From: Acinetobacter schindleri CIP 107287
Lineage (GTDB): Bacteria > Pseudomonadota > Gammaproteobacteria > Pseudomonadales > Moraxellaceae
Assembly (NCBI RefSeq): GCF_000368625.1
Contig: NZ_KB849576.1
Location: forward strand, 522,582-586,581
DNA: 64,000 bases
Direction of reading: 5' to 3'
Part shown: positions 18,602 through 28,245 of the stretch, piece after piece
Layout: each line of letters opens with the position of its first letter
How positions within the stretch are numbered: the stretch's first letter is position 1
Translations under genes and position numbers: made by a program
The notes under the pieces: generated by a model
Seen by the model: only the letters and a program-made list of their open reading frames with translations
Databases searched by the model: none
Told to the model about the DNA's origin: nothing

Positions 18602-20806
18602 TTACATTTTTGGATGAGTGATTTTCCATGCACGGTGAATCTTCTGATTACGCTTGAAATCAGGACCGATGGTTTCATGGGTGATTTCTTCCACATCAAA
18701 GAATGCCAAGATTTCTGCATCCATTTCAAAGCCACGATAATTATTTGAGAAGTAGAGTGTACCTTCAGTGGTTAAACGGTTCATGGCACGTTTAATCAAA
18801 GATAAGTGGTCACGTTGTACGTCAAAAGTACCGTAGAATTTCTTCGAGTTTGAGAATGTCGGTGGATCGATAAAGATCAGTTCATACTGCTCATGACCTT
18901 CTTTCAGCCATTCGAAACAGTCAGATGCAAAGAACTGATGTTGCTCATCAGCATGATCTACAGTCAGGCCGTTCAAGACGAAGTTTTCTTTTGACCAGTT
19001 CAAATAGGTATTCGACAAATCCACACTCGTCGTACTTGCTGCACCACCCAGTGCTGCATGTAAACTTGCCGTAGAGGTATAGCTATACAGATTCAGGAAA
19101 TGCTTACCTTTGGCCTCTTTAGCAATACGTAAACGCATTTGACGGTGATCGAGGAACAGACCGGTATCCAGATAATCGGTCAGGTTGACCAGAATCTTGG
19201 CTTGACCTTCCTGCACGATAAAACGTTTAGACGCCGTGCTTTGTTTGGTGTACTGGTTTTTGCCTTCCTGACGAGCACGGGTCTTGATAAAGATCGCATC
19301 ACGACCTAAACCTGTCACAGCACGAATCGCCTGCAAAGCCAGGTTAAAACGTTTTTTAGCTTTTTCAGGATCAATTTTTTTCGGTGGGGCATATTCCTGA
19401 ACGTGCAGACGCTCACCATACAGGTCTACTGCGATATTAAAATCAGGTAAGTCTGCATCATACAAACGTAGACAGTGAATATTTTCTTTCACCGCCCATT
19501 TTTTCAGAGTTTGCATATTCTTGGTCAGACGGTTGGCAAATTCCATAGCACCTTCGATTGGCTCGAATTGCTGTGGTTGCCAGCTTTCCAGGAATGGACG
19601 TACCACTGCAGCCGGTTTAACTGTACCGAAACGGATATAGATCGGTAATTTACCGTTCATCAGGCGTAGAATTTGCGGATCATTGAACGCCAAGACATCC
19701 GCCTGTTCAACTTGTGACGCAATCACTGCTGCTTTTTGATTGGGGAAATTCTTTTGCAGCAGATTAGACAAACCTAAGTACAACGCACGGTTAGAAGCCT
19801 TGTCACCTAAACGCTCACCATAAGGCGGGTTGGTCACGAAGAATACTTTCTTGCCTTCGGCCTGGAAATCAGGCCAGTCATTTAAGGTACGTTCTTCGAT
19901 CATAATCTGGTCAAGCGCTGATTCAAAACCTGCCGCAATGATATTTTGCTTGGTGGCTTTTACCGCTTCCCAGTCAGCATCGAAGGCATAAAATTTTGGT
20001 AATGGATTTTCCAGCGCAGCTTTATGACGTTCAGCAGCTTCGGCTTTAATACCCATCCACAGTTCATGATCATGACCATTCCAGCCGTTAAAGCCGAAAC
20101 GACGTACCAGGCCTGGTGCACGATCAGTCAGAATCATTAAAGATTCAATAATAAAGGTACCTGAACCACACATAGGATCAACCACGATATCCGGGTTGAT
20201 GTCTTTCAGGCCACCTTTTTGCAGGATCGCTGCTGCCAGGTTTTCTTTGATTGGTGCTTCAGTCATAAAGCGACGATAGCCACGTTTATGCAGCGAATCA
20301 CCAGAAAGGTCCAGACAGTAGGTATGGGCTTTTTTACCAGCCAGAATATACATAGTGATTTCTGGCTGTTTGGTATCGATACTTGGACGTTTACCCACGG
20401 CTTCCATAAAGGAATCCACGACACCATCTTTAGCACGCAAAGTGGCAAATTGGGTATTGACCTTGATATCACGTTCGACATGCAGACGAATTGCGAAGGT
20501 ACTTTGTGGTGCAAAAATTAGTGACCAGTCAAAGCTGATTGCACCTTCATAAAGCTCTTCAGCCACATCACGCGCATCATGGGAGAATTCAATTTCATGT
20601 GTGTGGATTGGCATCAGGACACGTGAAGCCAGACGCGACCACATACAGATGCGGTACGCATTTTCCAGTGTACCTTTAAAGGTCAGACGACCCGGGAAAC
20701 GTTCAATATCCTGAACACCTAAACCTTTGATTTCTTCTTCTAATAAGGTTTCCAGACCATCGGCACAGGTGACCCAATAATTGCTTAAACGTGAAGAGGT
20801 ATTCAT
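18602..20806 (-). CDS. rlmL: Bifunctional 23S rRNA methyltransferase RlmKL
   Basis: The 734-residue enzyme modifies 23S rRNA at two guanines, N2 of G2445 (RlmL half) and N7 of G2069 (RlmK half), E. coli numbering. The N-terminal half has a THUMP domain (about 50-160), then a Rossmann methyltransferase with DPMCGSGTF and the catalytic NPPYGERLG. The C-terminal half has a second methyltransferase fold with LNLYSYTSTASLHAALGGA and IDPPTFSNS. Length agrees with the fused gammaproteobacterial enzyme. It is divergent from the small gene at 21055. Confidence 0.95.
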   Translation of the reverse strand: MNTSSRLSNYWVTCADGLETLLEEEIKGLGVQDIERFPGRLTFKGTLENAYRICMWSRLASRVLMPIHTHEIEFSHDARDVAEELYEGAISFDWSLIFAPQSTFAIRLHVERDIKVNTQFATLRAKDGVVDSFMEAVGKRPSIDTKQPEITMYILAGKKAHTYCLDLSGDSLHKRGYRRFMTEAPIKENLAAAILQKGGLKDINPDIVVDPMCGSGTFIIESLMILTDRAPGLVRRFGFNGWNGHDHELWMGIKAEAAERHKAALENPLPKFYAFDADWEAVKATKQNIIAAGFESALDQIMIEERTLNDWPDFQAEGKKVFFVTNPPYGERLGDKASNRALYLGLSNLLQKNFPNQKAAVIASQVEQADVLAFNDPQILRLMNGKLPIYIRFGTVKPAAVVRPFLESWQPQQFEPIEGAMEFANRLTKNMQTLKKWAVKENIHCLRLYDADLPDFNIAVDLYGERLHVQEYAPPKKIDPEKAKKRFNLALQAIRAVTGLGRDAIFIKTRARQEGKNQYTKQSTASKRFIVQEGQAKILVNLTDYLDTGLFLDHRQMRLRIAKEAKGKHFLNLYSYTSTASLHAALGGAASTTSVDLSNTYLNWSKENFVLNGLTVDHADEQHQFFASDCFEWLKEGHEQYELIFIDPPTFSNSKKFYGTFDVQRDHLSLIKRAMNRLTTEGTLYFSNNYRGFEMDAEILAFFDVEEITHETIGPDFKRNQKIHRAWKITHPKM

Positions 20807-20947
20807 AAAATAGAGAGACCGGAAAAGAATAAATAAAAACTGCGCTCAGTTTACCGTATTTTGCCTTTTAAAGCTTTTGAAATTGTTTCGATTGGCTTTG
20901 AAATTTCACCTGAACAAGCCCGCTACAATGAAATAAATATTAAATAC

Positions 20948-21004
20948 ATGATAAGTGAATCAAATTGGTATGGAAATTGCTCCTTATACAAAATGAGACT
21001 GTAG
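20948..21004 (+). CDS. Candidate leader peptide (18 codons)
   Basis: ATG at 20948 opens a frame reading MISESNWYGNCSLYKMRL and stopping at TAG within the left arm of the terminator hairpin at 20991. It contains Trp, Tyr, Cys and Leu codons. Ending inside a terminator stem is the arrangement used by attenuation leaders, where ribosome position decides folding. No Shine-Dalgarno sequence is visible, so translation is uncertain and the frame could be chance. Confidence 0.25.
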   Translation: MISESNWYGNCSLYKMRL

Positions 21005-21035
21005 CCACTGGGGAGGGGCTACAGTCTCATTTTTT
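20990..21035 (+). terminator. Strong intrinsic terminator just upstream of a gene (candidate attenuator)
   Basis: AAATGAGACTGTAGCC (20991-21006) pairs perfectly over 16 bp with GGCTACAGTCTCATTT (21017-21032), followed by T. The 10-base loop ACTGGGGAGG contains a Shine-Dalgarno-like, GGA-bearing sequence. The hairpin sits between the divergent rlmKL start and the gene at 21055, so it does not end any visible upstream gene; it either ends a short RNA or attenuates the gene after it. Confidence 0.8.
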
Positions 21036-21054
21036 AAATAATTGGGGGTTTAAA

Positions 21055-21381
21055 ATGGTAAATGGGGATAGCTTTTCAATTGCAACTTTAATTTATGCGC
21101 GTTTAAGACGTATTTCCGGTCGTGTAATTGATGCAATCTACCTGTCTGAAAATAAAGACTATGCAAAGCATGTGATTGAGCTGGCTATAGCAACTCAAGA
21201 TGAGGAGTTATCACGACTGGTAGAAAAATTAAGACAGGTTTTCGATCTGTCTATGGATCAGGATGAATCTCTAACAGATACAACTCAGCATGTTCAGGAT
21301 GACTGGATTGTAGTGGAACCGACACAAGAAGATATTCATCGCGCCCAAGTTGCCCATCGTTATATTGGCGCATTGCGCTAA
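21055..21381 (+). CDS. Conserved hypothetical protein, 108 residues
   Basis: I chose ATG 21055 because GGGGG lies just upstream; the frame is open further back to 20965, but that would run through the terminator hairpin. The protein is soluble, with a helical N-terminal half (FSIATLIYARLRRISGRVIDAIYL) and an acidic linker near 70-80; it ends in HRAQVAHRYIGALR. I do not recognise a family. It is a single-gene unit with its own terminator and an unusual leader. The leader suggests that its expression is regulated at the RNA level. Confidence 0.7.
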   Translation: MVNGDSFSIATLIYARLRRISGRVIDAIYLSENKDYAKHVIELAIATQDEELSRLVEKLRQVFDLSMDQDESLTDTTQHVQDDWIVVEPTQEDIHRAQVAHRYIGALR

Positions 21382-21389
21382 GCTGGTTA

Positions 21390-21427
21390 TGAGTGCAGAT
21401 GCACCAGACTGATGCACTCATTTTTTT
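21390..21427 (+). terminator. Terminator of the small gene
   Basis: TGAGTGCA (21390-21397) pairs with TGCACTCA (21413-21420), followed by seven T. Confidence 0.85.
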
Positions 21428-21571
21428 GCATGCAAAAAAATAGCAATCTGAGAAAAAGGTTAAATTATCTTATTGAAAAAATACATAGGAATTTCAAAAT
21501 CAATTTTTATTATCAAGTCGGTTTTTGTACAAGTAGCCGATTTCCCAAGTGCGAACAGAAGTGAATCTCTG

Positions 21572-21594
21572 TATAATACGTTGACTTAACGTAT
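21572..21594 (+). promoter_or_regulatory. pyrB -10 box with overlapping inverted repeat
   Basis: TATAAT at 21572-21577 has a weak -35 region. ATACGTT (21576-21582) and AACGTAT (21588-21594) form a perfect 7-bp inverted repeat with a 5-base spacer, overlapping the end of the -10 box and the likely start point. This is where a repressor operator or an initiation-sensitive element would sit. Confidence 0.45.
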
Positions 21595-21606
21595 AAGGAA
21601 TCTCTC

Positions 21607-22623
21607 ATGCACTTGGCTGCATTGCATACACCGAGCCAGATTCAACTCAATAAAGAAGGCAATCTAAAACACTTCTTGACTATCGAAGGTCTTTCTAAAG
21701 AAACTCTTACAAAAATACTGGACACTGCGGCGTCCTTTTTTAATGACCAAAATCAGCTCATTACCAATAATTTGCTCGAAGGGCGAACGGTAATGAACCT
21801 CTTCTTCGAAAACTCTACCCGTACTCGTACCACTTTTGAAGCAGCTGCAAAGCGCCTTTCTGCTAACGTTCTTAATATCGATATCGCACGTTCAAGTACC
21901 TCTAAAGGTGAAACGCTGCGTGATACCTTGTGGAACCTTGAAGCAATGGCAGCGGACATTTTCGTGGTACGTCATTCATCTTCTGGTGCAGCGCATTTTA
22001 TTGCCAAAGATGTCTGCCCAAATCTGGCCATCATTAATGCGGGGGATGGCCGTCATGCCCATCCAACCCAAGCCATGTTAGATATGCTCACGATTCGCCG
22101 TGAGACTAAAAAGAATTTTGAAGATATTTCAATTGCGATTATCGGTGACATCAAGCACTCACGTGTAGCGCGTTCGGATGTCGCAGCTTTGCAAACCTTG
22201 GGCTGTAAAGATATTCGTGTTATTGCACCCAATACTTTACTTCCTTATGGCTTCGATGATTACGGTCCAGAAGTTCGTTTGTTCAATAATATGGAAGACG
22301 GCATCAAAGACTGCGACGTGATCATTACCTTACGTATTCAGAACGAGCGGATTGATTCACCAGCGCTATCTTCACAGGCTGAATTCTACAAAATGTATGG
22401 CCTGAATAAAGAACGTCTTGCCATGGCGAAACCCGATTGTATCGTGATGCATCCGGGTCCAATGAACCGTGGTGTAGAGATTGATTCCAGTATCGCAGAT
22501 GGTCCACAGTCAGTGATTCTGAATCAGGTGACCAACGGGATTGCAGTACGTATGGCGGTGTTGGCACTTTCAATGCAGGGCCAGCTCCAGGAACAAGGTT
22601 TGATTGAAGCGATTGCGGTATAA
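21607..22623 (+). CDS. pyrB: Aspartate carbamoyltransferase catalytic chain
   Basis: This enzyme condenses carbamoyl phosphate with aspartate in de novo pyrimidine synthesis (EC 2.1.3.2). The 338-residue protein has the carbamoyl-phosphate motif STRTRTTFE (from 69), HPTQA near 151, the RVARSDV region, and [13 protein letters not shown] for phosphate and aspartate. Like Pseudomonas PyrB it has an N-terminal extension (about 20 residues before the catalytic fold), and no pyrI regulatory gene is nearby. The pyrC' gene 10 bases downstream suggests the dodecameric PyrB-PyrC' complex. Ribosome site AAGGAA precedes ATG 21607. Confidence 0.96.
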   Translation: MHLAALHTPSQIQLNKEGNLKHFLTIEGLSKETLTKILDTAASFFNDQNQLITNNLLEGRTVMNLFFENSTRTRTTFEAAAKRLSANVLNIDIARSSTSKGETLRDTLWNLEAMAADIFVVRHSSSGAAHFIAKDVCPNLAIINAGDGRHAHPTQAMLDMLTIRRETKKNFEDISIAIIGDIKHSRVARSDVAALQTLGCKDIRVIAPNTLLPYGFDDYGPEVRLFNNMEDGIKDCDVIITLRIQNERIDSPALSSQAEFYKMYGLNKERLAMAKPDCIVMHPGPMNRGVEIDSSIADGPQSVILNQVTNGIAVRMAVLALSMQGQLQEQGLIEAIAV

Positions 22624-22633
22624 GGAATAAGTC

Positions 22634-23872
22634 ATGTCTATTGTTAAAATTGAGAATGTTCGAGTTCTAGACCCAATCGAAAAAACTGACAGTGTACAAA
22701 CAGTTTATCTGGAAAATGGTAAGCGTATTGCTGAAACTGCAAATGTGTCAGAAACGATTAATGGTCAAGGTAAATGGCTGATGCCTACTATGGTCGATCT
22801 GTGTGCACGTTTACGTGAACCTGGTCAGCAACAGCATGGTACCTTGAAATCTGAAGGCAAGGCAGCACGTGAAAACGGTATTCTGCATGTGTTTACGCCA
22901 CCTGATTCAAAGCCAATCGTACAGGACAATGGTGCCTTGATTCATGGTCTGGTTGAAAAAGCCATGCTGGATGGCGGCATCTATCTGGAAGTGATTGGTG
23001 CGCAGACACAAGGTTTAAATGGACAACAGCCGGCAAATATGGCGGGTCTGAAAAAAGGTGGTTGTAGTGCTGTATCCAATGCCAGCGCGCCGTTTGCCAA
23101 TGATGATGTAGTCCTGCGTACCCTAGAATATGCAGCAGGTCTTAACCTGACTGTAGTGTTCTATGCAGAAGAACCGCAAATTGCCAAAGATGGCTGTGTG
23201 CATGAGGGTTTTATTGCATCACGTCAAGGTTTACCAATGATTCCGGCACTGGCAGAGACTGTCGCGATTGCTAAATATCTGCTGATGATTGAAGCGACTA
23301 AAGTGCATGCACACTTTGGTTTGTTATCTTGTGGTGCTTCGGTTGAGCTGATCCGCATTGCCAAAGAAAAAGGTCTCCCAGTAACATGTGATGTGGCGAT
23401 GCATCAGTTACATTTAACTGATGCACTGATTGACGGCTTTAACTCACTGGCTCATGTTCGTCCGCCATTACGTTCTGAATCAGATAAAGAGTTACTGCGT
23501 CAAGGCGTGAAGTCTGGAGTGATTGATGCGATCTGTACCCATCACGAACCACTCAGCAGCTCTGCAAAAATGGCGCCGTTTGCAGAAACTCAGCCTGGCT
23601 TTACTGCATTTGATACCTTCCTTCCATTTGGTTTGCAACTGATCAAAGAAGGTCTGTTTAGTCCATTGGAATGGGTAGAGAAAGTGACGATTGCACCTGC
23701 CAAGGTCGCTAAAATGCAAGAGCGCTGGATGAATGAGGCAGGTTGGGTGCTGCTTGATCCTGAAATAGAATGGACTTTGACGAAAGAGAGCATTGTGTCA
23801 CAAGGTAAAAATACACCATTGATCAATCAAAAGGTTAAAGGAAAAGTTTTACAAAGCTTTGTGCCAGCATAA
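22634..23872 (+). CDS. pyrC': Catalytically inactive dihydroorotase-like protein PyrC'
   Basis: The 412-residue protein has the amidohydrolase fold of dihydroorotase, but the zinc-binding HxH of the DLHVHLREPG motif is replaced: residues 55-64 read DLCARLREPG. Family knowledge: in Pseudomonas such a pseudo-enzyme is required for aspartate transcarbamoylase assembly and has no dihydroorotase activity. Tight linkage to pyrB (10-base gap, own ribosome site AAGGAAT) supports that structural role. A true dihydroorotase must be encoded elsewhere. A short hairpin terminator follows. Confidence 0.9.
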   Translation: MSIVKIENVRVLDPIEKTDSVQTVYLENGKRIAETANVSETINGQGKWLMPTMVDLCARLREPGQQQHGTLKSEGKAARENGILHVFTPPDSKPIVQDNGALIHGLVEKAMLDGGIYLEVIGAQTQGLNGQQPANMAGLKKGGCSAVSNASAPFANDDVVLRTLEYAAGLNLTVVFYAEEPQIAKDGCVHEGFIASRQGLPMIPALAETVAIAKYLLMIEATKVHAHFGLLSCGASVELIRIAKEKGLPVTCDVAMHQLHLTDALIDGFNSLAHVRPPLRSESDKELLRQGVKSGVIDAICTHHEPLSSSAKMAPFAETQPGFTAFDTFLPFGLQLIKEGLFSPLEWVEKVTIAPAKVAKMQERWMNEAGWVLLDPEIEWTLTKESIVSQGKNTPLINQKVKGKVLQSFVPA

Positions 23873-23896
23873 ATCAGTTCCTGATTGTTTTTATTA

Positions 23897-23922
23897 AAGT
23901 CAGCTGCGGCTGGCTTTTTTTA
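23897..23922 (+). terminator. Terminator of pyrB-pyrC'
   Basis: GTCAGC and GCTGGC (one G-T pair) around TGCG, followed by seven T. Confidence 0.75.
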
Positions 23923-24056
23923 TTTTGGTAAACATATCATTAACTAGCACTATTGAAATGTTATGATTTTCATACAACTATTTACATTTTCTAAAAAGAT
24001 CGGGTCTTAAACTGAATAAATATTAATCATTAAAAAATCAAAAGAATGGTGACTTT

Positions 24057-25550
24057 ATGAATGACGACCTGATTCAACGATTAAAATATCATGTTACTCC
24101 GAGGGTGCTGCAAGGCGAAACAGAATATGTTGCTGCCAAAGAGCAGGCGCTGGCGCAATTTTATCCTATTTTCCTGAGTATATTGCGTGTGCATCCGGAA
24201 CAGGCAGAAACTCTCAGTCAGCAATTAAATCCAAAGATTAGTGAATTGTTCACAGAAAAACCTGAAATCAAACAACGTCTGCTCGAGCATCTGGCCAGCC
24301 TGTCCGATAGCGTGCCACAAGAGCAGCTTGAACAGACCTTAAACCGTTCGATTAAACCAACTATTGAGTATCTAAAAACAGAAGCTGATGCATCTAATCC
24401 TGATGCAATTAATTATGTAATTGAAACCAATAATGATTCAATTCAAAAAGCGTTGCCGACCTGGGCATCACAGCTGTTACTTGCTATAGGTGCATCGCCA
24501 CTGGTTGGCCATCATCCAACACCTGTACCGGGAATTGATCCTGAACCTGTTGAACCAGCGATTCAAAAAGAAAGAAGATCACGTTTTTTAATTCCGGTCA
24601 TTGCCTTTATTATCGTGGCTGCTTTAATTATGTTCTTCTTCCGAGGCTGTACACGTGATGATGATCCAGATGATATCCGGGATATGCAAAATGCATCTAA
24701 AGCAGTCGCAACTGAAACTGCATTTCTAAAATTAAGTACTGGAAGTGAGGGGCAGATTACTAGCTGTCAGGTACAGATTAATGATCCTCAGTATATGGAA
24801 ATTCTACAAAACGAGATCAAACAGATTTTTAATTATAATATCGGTTGCGGTTCAGAAAATAATGATAATTACCATTCTGAATTCACCGATCAGGATACGA
24901 TTCCATCTGTATTAAAAGCAATGCAGGGTGTGCCAAATGTCAGCTTGCATTGGGAAGGAAAACAGGTTTCTGTACAAGCCGGGAATTCAGCCGATGCTGA
25001 ACGTATTGCAGGTGAAATTCGCCAGCTAGCAAAAAATATGACGGTCATTACCCAAAAACCTATTAGTACTGCAAAGGCGATTAATACGCCGAGCAATGAA
25101 GCTGAAAAAGTCTTGGCAAGTATGCCTATAGAACAAATCCAAGCCTTAGATGTTGCGACAGCTTTAAATCTGCAAGCAATTAACTTTGCTCCAGGTTCAA
25201 CTGAAATCCCGACCATCAACCAGTCGATTCTGGATCAGACAGCAGCTTTAATGAAACGTGCGCCACAAGTTCATTTACGAGTGATTGGTCACACAGATGC
25301 TCAAGGCGATGAAGAACTAAATAAACAACTTTCTTTACAGCGTGCTCAGGCGATTGTTAACTATCTGGTAAAACAGGGGGTCGATCCTGCCCAGTTGAAT
25401 GCGATAGGTATGGGGCCGGCTCAACCCAATGCATCAAATGCTAAAGATGTAGACCGTTATAAAAACCGTCGTATTGCCTTTGAAGTCATGAATACCAATA
25501 CCGGGACTGTACGTGCGGTCGATGACCAAGGTGTAAAACAGAAGGTGTAA
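24057..25550 (+). CDS. OmpA-domain envelope protein with one membrane helix
   Basis: The 497-residue protein has three parts: a helical cytoplasmic N-terminal region (1-165) that resembles DUF937-like sequences, a single membrane helix (about 181-198, ending in RGC), and a periplasmic part with two BON-like segments and a C-terminal OmpA/MotB peptidoglycan-binding domain (from about 375). The last has INFAPGSTEI, HTDAQGDEELNKQLSLQRAQ and KNRRIAFEV. It has no signal peptide or beta-barrel, so it is an inner-membrane anchor rather than a porin. Function unknown; the layout is like ArfA of mycobacteria. Ribosome site GGTGA precedes ATG 24057. Confidence 0.82.
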   Translation: MNDDLIQRLKYHVTPRVLQGETEYVAAKEQALAQFYPIFLSILRVHPEQAETLSQQLNPKISELFTEKPEIKQRLLEHLASLSDSVPQEQLEQTLNRSIKPTIEYLKTEADASNPDAINYVIETNNDSIQKALPTWASQLLLAIGASPLVGHHPTPVPGIDPEPVEPAIQKERRSRFLIPVIAFIIVAALIMFFFRGCTRDDDPDDIRDMQNASKAVATETAFLKLSTGSEGQITSCQVQINDPQYMEILQNEIKQIFNYNIGCGSENNDNYHSEFTDQDTIPSVLKAMQGVPNVSLHWEGKQVSVQAGNSADAERIAGEIRQLAKNMTVITQKPISTAKAINTPSNEAEKVLASMPIEQIQALDVATALNLQAINFAPGSTEIPTINQSILDQTAALMKRAPQVHLRVIGHTDAQGDEELNKQLSLQRAQAIVNYLVKQGVDPAQLNAIGMGPAQPNASNAKDVDRYKNRRIAFEVMNTNTGTVRAVDDQGVKQKV

Positions 25551-25608
25551 ATTTAAGACTAAAGAACGGTTTATTTAAATAGCCTATTTAACTAGATTGA
25601 TCAAAATG

Positions 25609-25638
25609 AAAAGGACGAATTGCTTCGTCCTTTTTTTA
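25609..25638 (+). terminator. Terminator of the OmpA-domain gene
   Basis: AAAAGGACGAA and TTCGTCCTTTT form an 11-bp stem around TTGC, followed by T. Confidence 0.9.
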
Positions 25639-25676
25639 TTGGCATGCTGTGCGCAATTGATCAGGAATATGAGTAA

Positions 25677-26456
25677 ATGCGGATTACTATCATCGGGGCA
25701 GGGCGAGTGGCTTATCATCTTACCCGTGTATTGTCAGTACAGCATGAGATTGTGCAGATTTATAGCCGGACCTTGGAAAAAGCACAGCAATTGGCAGATC
25801 AATTCCAGGCACAGGCAATTGAAAAGCCTGAGCAACTGGATAATCGTGTGGATCTGGTCATTATTGCGGTTAGTGACCAGTCAATTGCCATGGTTATTGA
25901 ACAGATTCATCCATATTTACCGAATAACCTGATCGTACATACTTCCGGCAGTACTCATTTAGATGTGCTGAAACAAATCCATGTACGTGCTGGTGTATTC
26001 TATCCATTACAAACCTTTAGTCTGGAACGTGAGATTAACTGGGAAAATACACCTTTATTTATCGAAGCACATGATCGCGAAGACCAAAATATCCTTCAAA
26101 ATTTAGCAACTAGCCTAAGCGGTAGAGTTTATTCGTATAGTTCAGCGCAACGCCTAAGTCTGCATTTAGCTGCAGTCTTTGCATGTAATTTTAGTAACTA
26201 CTGTTACGACATGGCCAAACAGGTAGTCGATGCACAGCAAGTGGATTTTGGTCTGCTTTATCCATTAATTCTGGAAACAGCAAATAAAGCGACACAGAAT
26301 GATCCACGCCAGATGCAGACAGGTCCTGCTATGCGGAGAGATCAAAATATTCTGAATATGCATCAATCCATGCTGGAACAGTCACAACGTGGTGATCTGG
26401 CAGAAGTATATGCCTTGATGAGTCAGCAGATCCTGCAACGCCATCAAGCTTCCTGA
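25677..26456 (+). CDS. Rossmann-fold DUF2520 protein
   Basis: The 259-residue protein starts with a dinucleotide-binding fold (MRITIIGAGRVAYHLTRVL, a GxGxxA-type loop) and ends with a helical DUF2520 domain (from about 125) containing LHLAAVFACNFSNYCYDMA and the TGPAMRRD motif. The fold resembles ketopantoate or pyrroline-5-carboxylate reductases, which suggests an NAD(P)-dependent reductase, but the substrate is unknown. The ATG at 25677 is preceded at some distance by AGGA. Monocistronic. Confidence 0.85.
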   Translation: MRITIIGAGRVAYHLTRVLSVQHEIVQIYSRTLEKAQQLADQFQAQAIEKPEQLDNRVDLVIIAVSDQSIAMVIEQIHPYLPNNLIVHTSGSTHLDVLKQIHVRAGVFYPLQTFSLEREINWENTPLFIEAHDREDQNILQNLATSLSGRVYSYSSAQRLSLHLAAVFACNFSNYCYDMAKQVVDAQQVDFGLLYPLILETANKATQNDPRQMQTGPAMRRDQNILNMHQSMLEQSQRGDLAEVYALMSQQILQRHQAS

Positions 26457-26593
26457 ACCTGAAAAATATATAGGTAACTGAATTGCATGCAGATTTCTCG
26501 ATCAAGCATCGAGTTTAATTCTGAATATCAATTGTTCTATTTTCAGAAAATATCTTAAGTTGAGAAGATAATAATGAAAATGGAACAATAACA

Positions 26594-28203
26594 ATGCAAC
26601 AGGAATTTGACTACATCATTATTGGTGGAGGGAGCGCGGGATGCGTACTGGCCAGCCGTCTCAGTGAAGATCCCACTATTTCTGTCTTTTGGAAGCAGGT
26701 GGGCATGGCAATGCCTGGACAGTAAATATTCCGGCAGCCTGTGTCATGAGTTTACCAACCAAAATTAACAACTGGGCTTTTGAAACCGTTCCACAAAAAG
26801 GATTGAATGGACGTAAAGGTTATCAGCCACGTGGTAAATGTCTGGGGGGTTCCTCAGCAATTAATGCCATGATTTATATCCGTGGCAATCGTGCCGATTA
26901 TGATGATTGGGCAGCACAAGGCTGTACTGGCTGGTCTTATGATGAAGTACTGCCATATTTTATCCGATCTGAGAATAACCATCGCATTCAGAATGAATAT
27001 CATGGTAATGCAGGCCCTTTACATGTATCCGATGTGCAAACAGACAGTATTTTCCATGAGCGATATTTACAGGCAGCACGTGAGCAGGGCTATCCAGTGC
27101 TGGATGATTTTAATGGTGCAGAGCAGGAAGGCTTAGGGGTTTATCAGGTGACTCATGATAATGGTGAGCGTTGTAGCGCAGCTCGAGCTTATCTGTTTCC
27201 ACATTTGAATCGTCCGAATTTGACCATATGGACTAAAGCCACCACGCATAAAATTATAATCGAACAAAAAGCGGCAGTTGGGGTGCAGGTGCAACATGCG
27301 GGTCAATTAAAAACGTTACGAGCACGACAGGAAGTTTTGCTCTCGGCAGGTGCTATGCAATCTCCACACCTATTGATGCTATCTGGAATTGGTGATGCTG
27401 AAGAACTGAAACAACACGGTATCGAGCTCAAGCACCACTTGCCAGGGGTTGGAAAGAATTTTCATGATCACCCCGATTTTATTTTCGGCTATAGCGTCAA
27501 GGAATTTGCCGGAACTTTCGGGATATCCATGTCAGGTTCACTGGATATGTTTAAGCAGATTGGGCGATATCGCAGTGAACGCCGCGGCATGATTGCGTCT
27601 AATTTTGCTGAATGTGGAGGATTCATTAAAAGCTCGCCAGCACTGAAAATTCCCAATCTGCAACTGCATTTCGTGGTGGCATTAGTGGATGACCATGCAC
27701 GTAAGTTCCGCAGAAACCACGGTATTTCCTGTCATGTCTGTTTATTAAATCCACGCAGCCGTGGTTCAATTAAACTGAGCGGGCCAAATATTCATGATCC
27801 GCTATTGATTGATCCAAATTTCTTGAACGATGAACGCGATTTGGATGATCTGGTCCAAGGCTTTAAACTGACACAAAAATTGATGCAGTCACCATCGCTT
27901 TCCAGTCTGTATAAGCAGGATTTATTTACTGCGCAGGTAAAAAATGATGAGGATATTCGGGAAATCCTGCGCAATCGGGTAGATACGGTGTATCACCCAG
28001 TCGGTAGTTGCAAGATGGGCGTTGATGATATGTCTGTAGTCGATCCTGAATTATGTGTCTATGGCATTCAAAATCTGCGGGTGATTGATGCTTCAGTCAT
28101 GCCATCGGTCGTGAATGGCAATACCAATGCACCAACAATTATGATTGCAGAAAAAGCTGTGGATCTGATCCAGGCAAGACAGCAAACATCGAAAGTTGCT
28201 TAA
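26594..28203 (+). pseudogene. GMC-family alcohol/choline dehydrogenase with a frameshift
   Basis: The ATG at 26594 opens the FAD-binding start [19 protein letters not shown], but this frame stops at 26725. The rest of the enzyme continues in another frame from about 26687 ([16 protein letters not shown] onward) to 28203, with the GMC signatures RGKCLGGSSAINAM and the C-terminal VYHPVGSCKMG (catalytic His) and NGNTNAPTIMIAEKA. One base is missing in a T run at about 26687-26690: five T would restore the frame. Either the gene is inactivated or the sequence has an error. The coniferyl-type aldehyde dehydrogenase gene 42 bases downstream would take its aldehyde product, as in an alcohol oxidation pair. 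Confidence 0.85.
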
Positions 28204-28245
28204 AAATATGAGAATTTCTTTTTACAGAATAAATAGGGACCGTAT

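Noticed and set aside
20965..21054. N-terminal extension of the small gene at 21055
   Set aside because: The frame is open, but it would have to be translated through a perfect terminator hairpin, and the ATG at 21055 has a good ribosome site.
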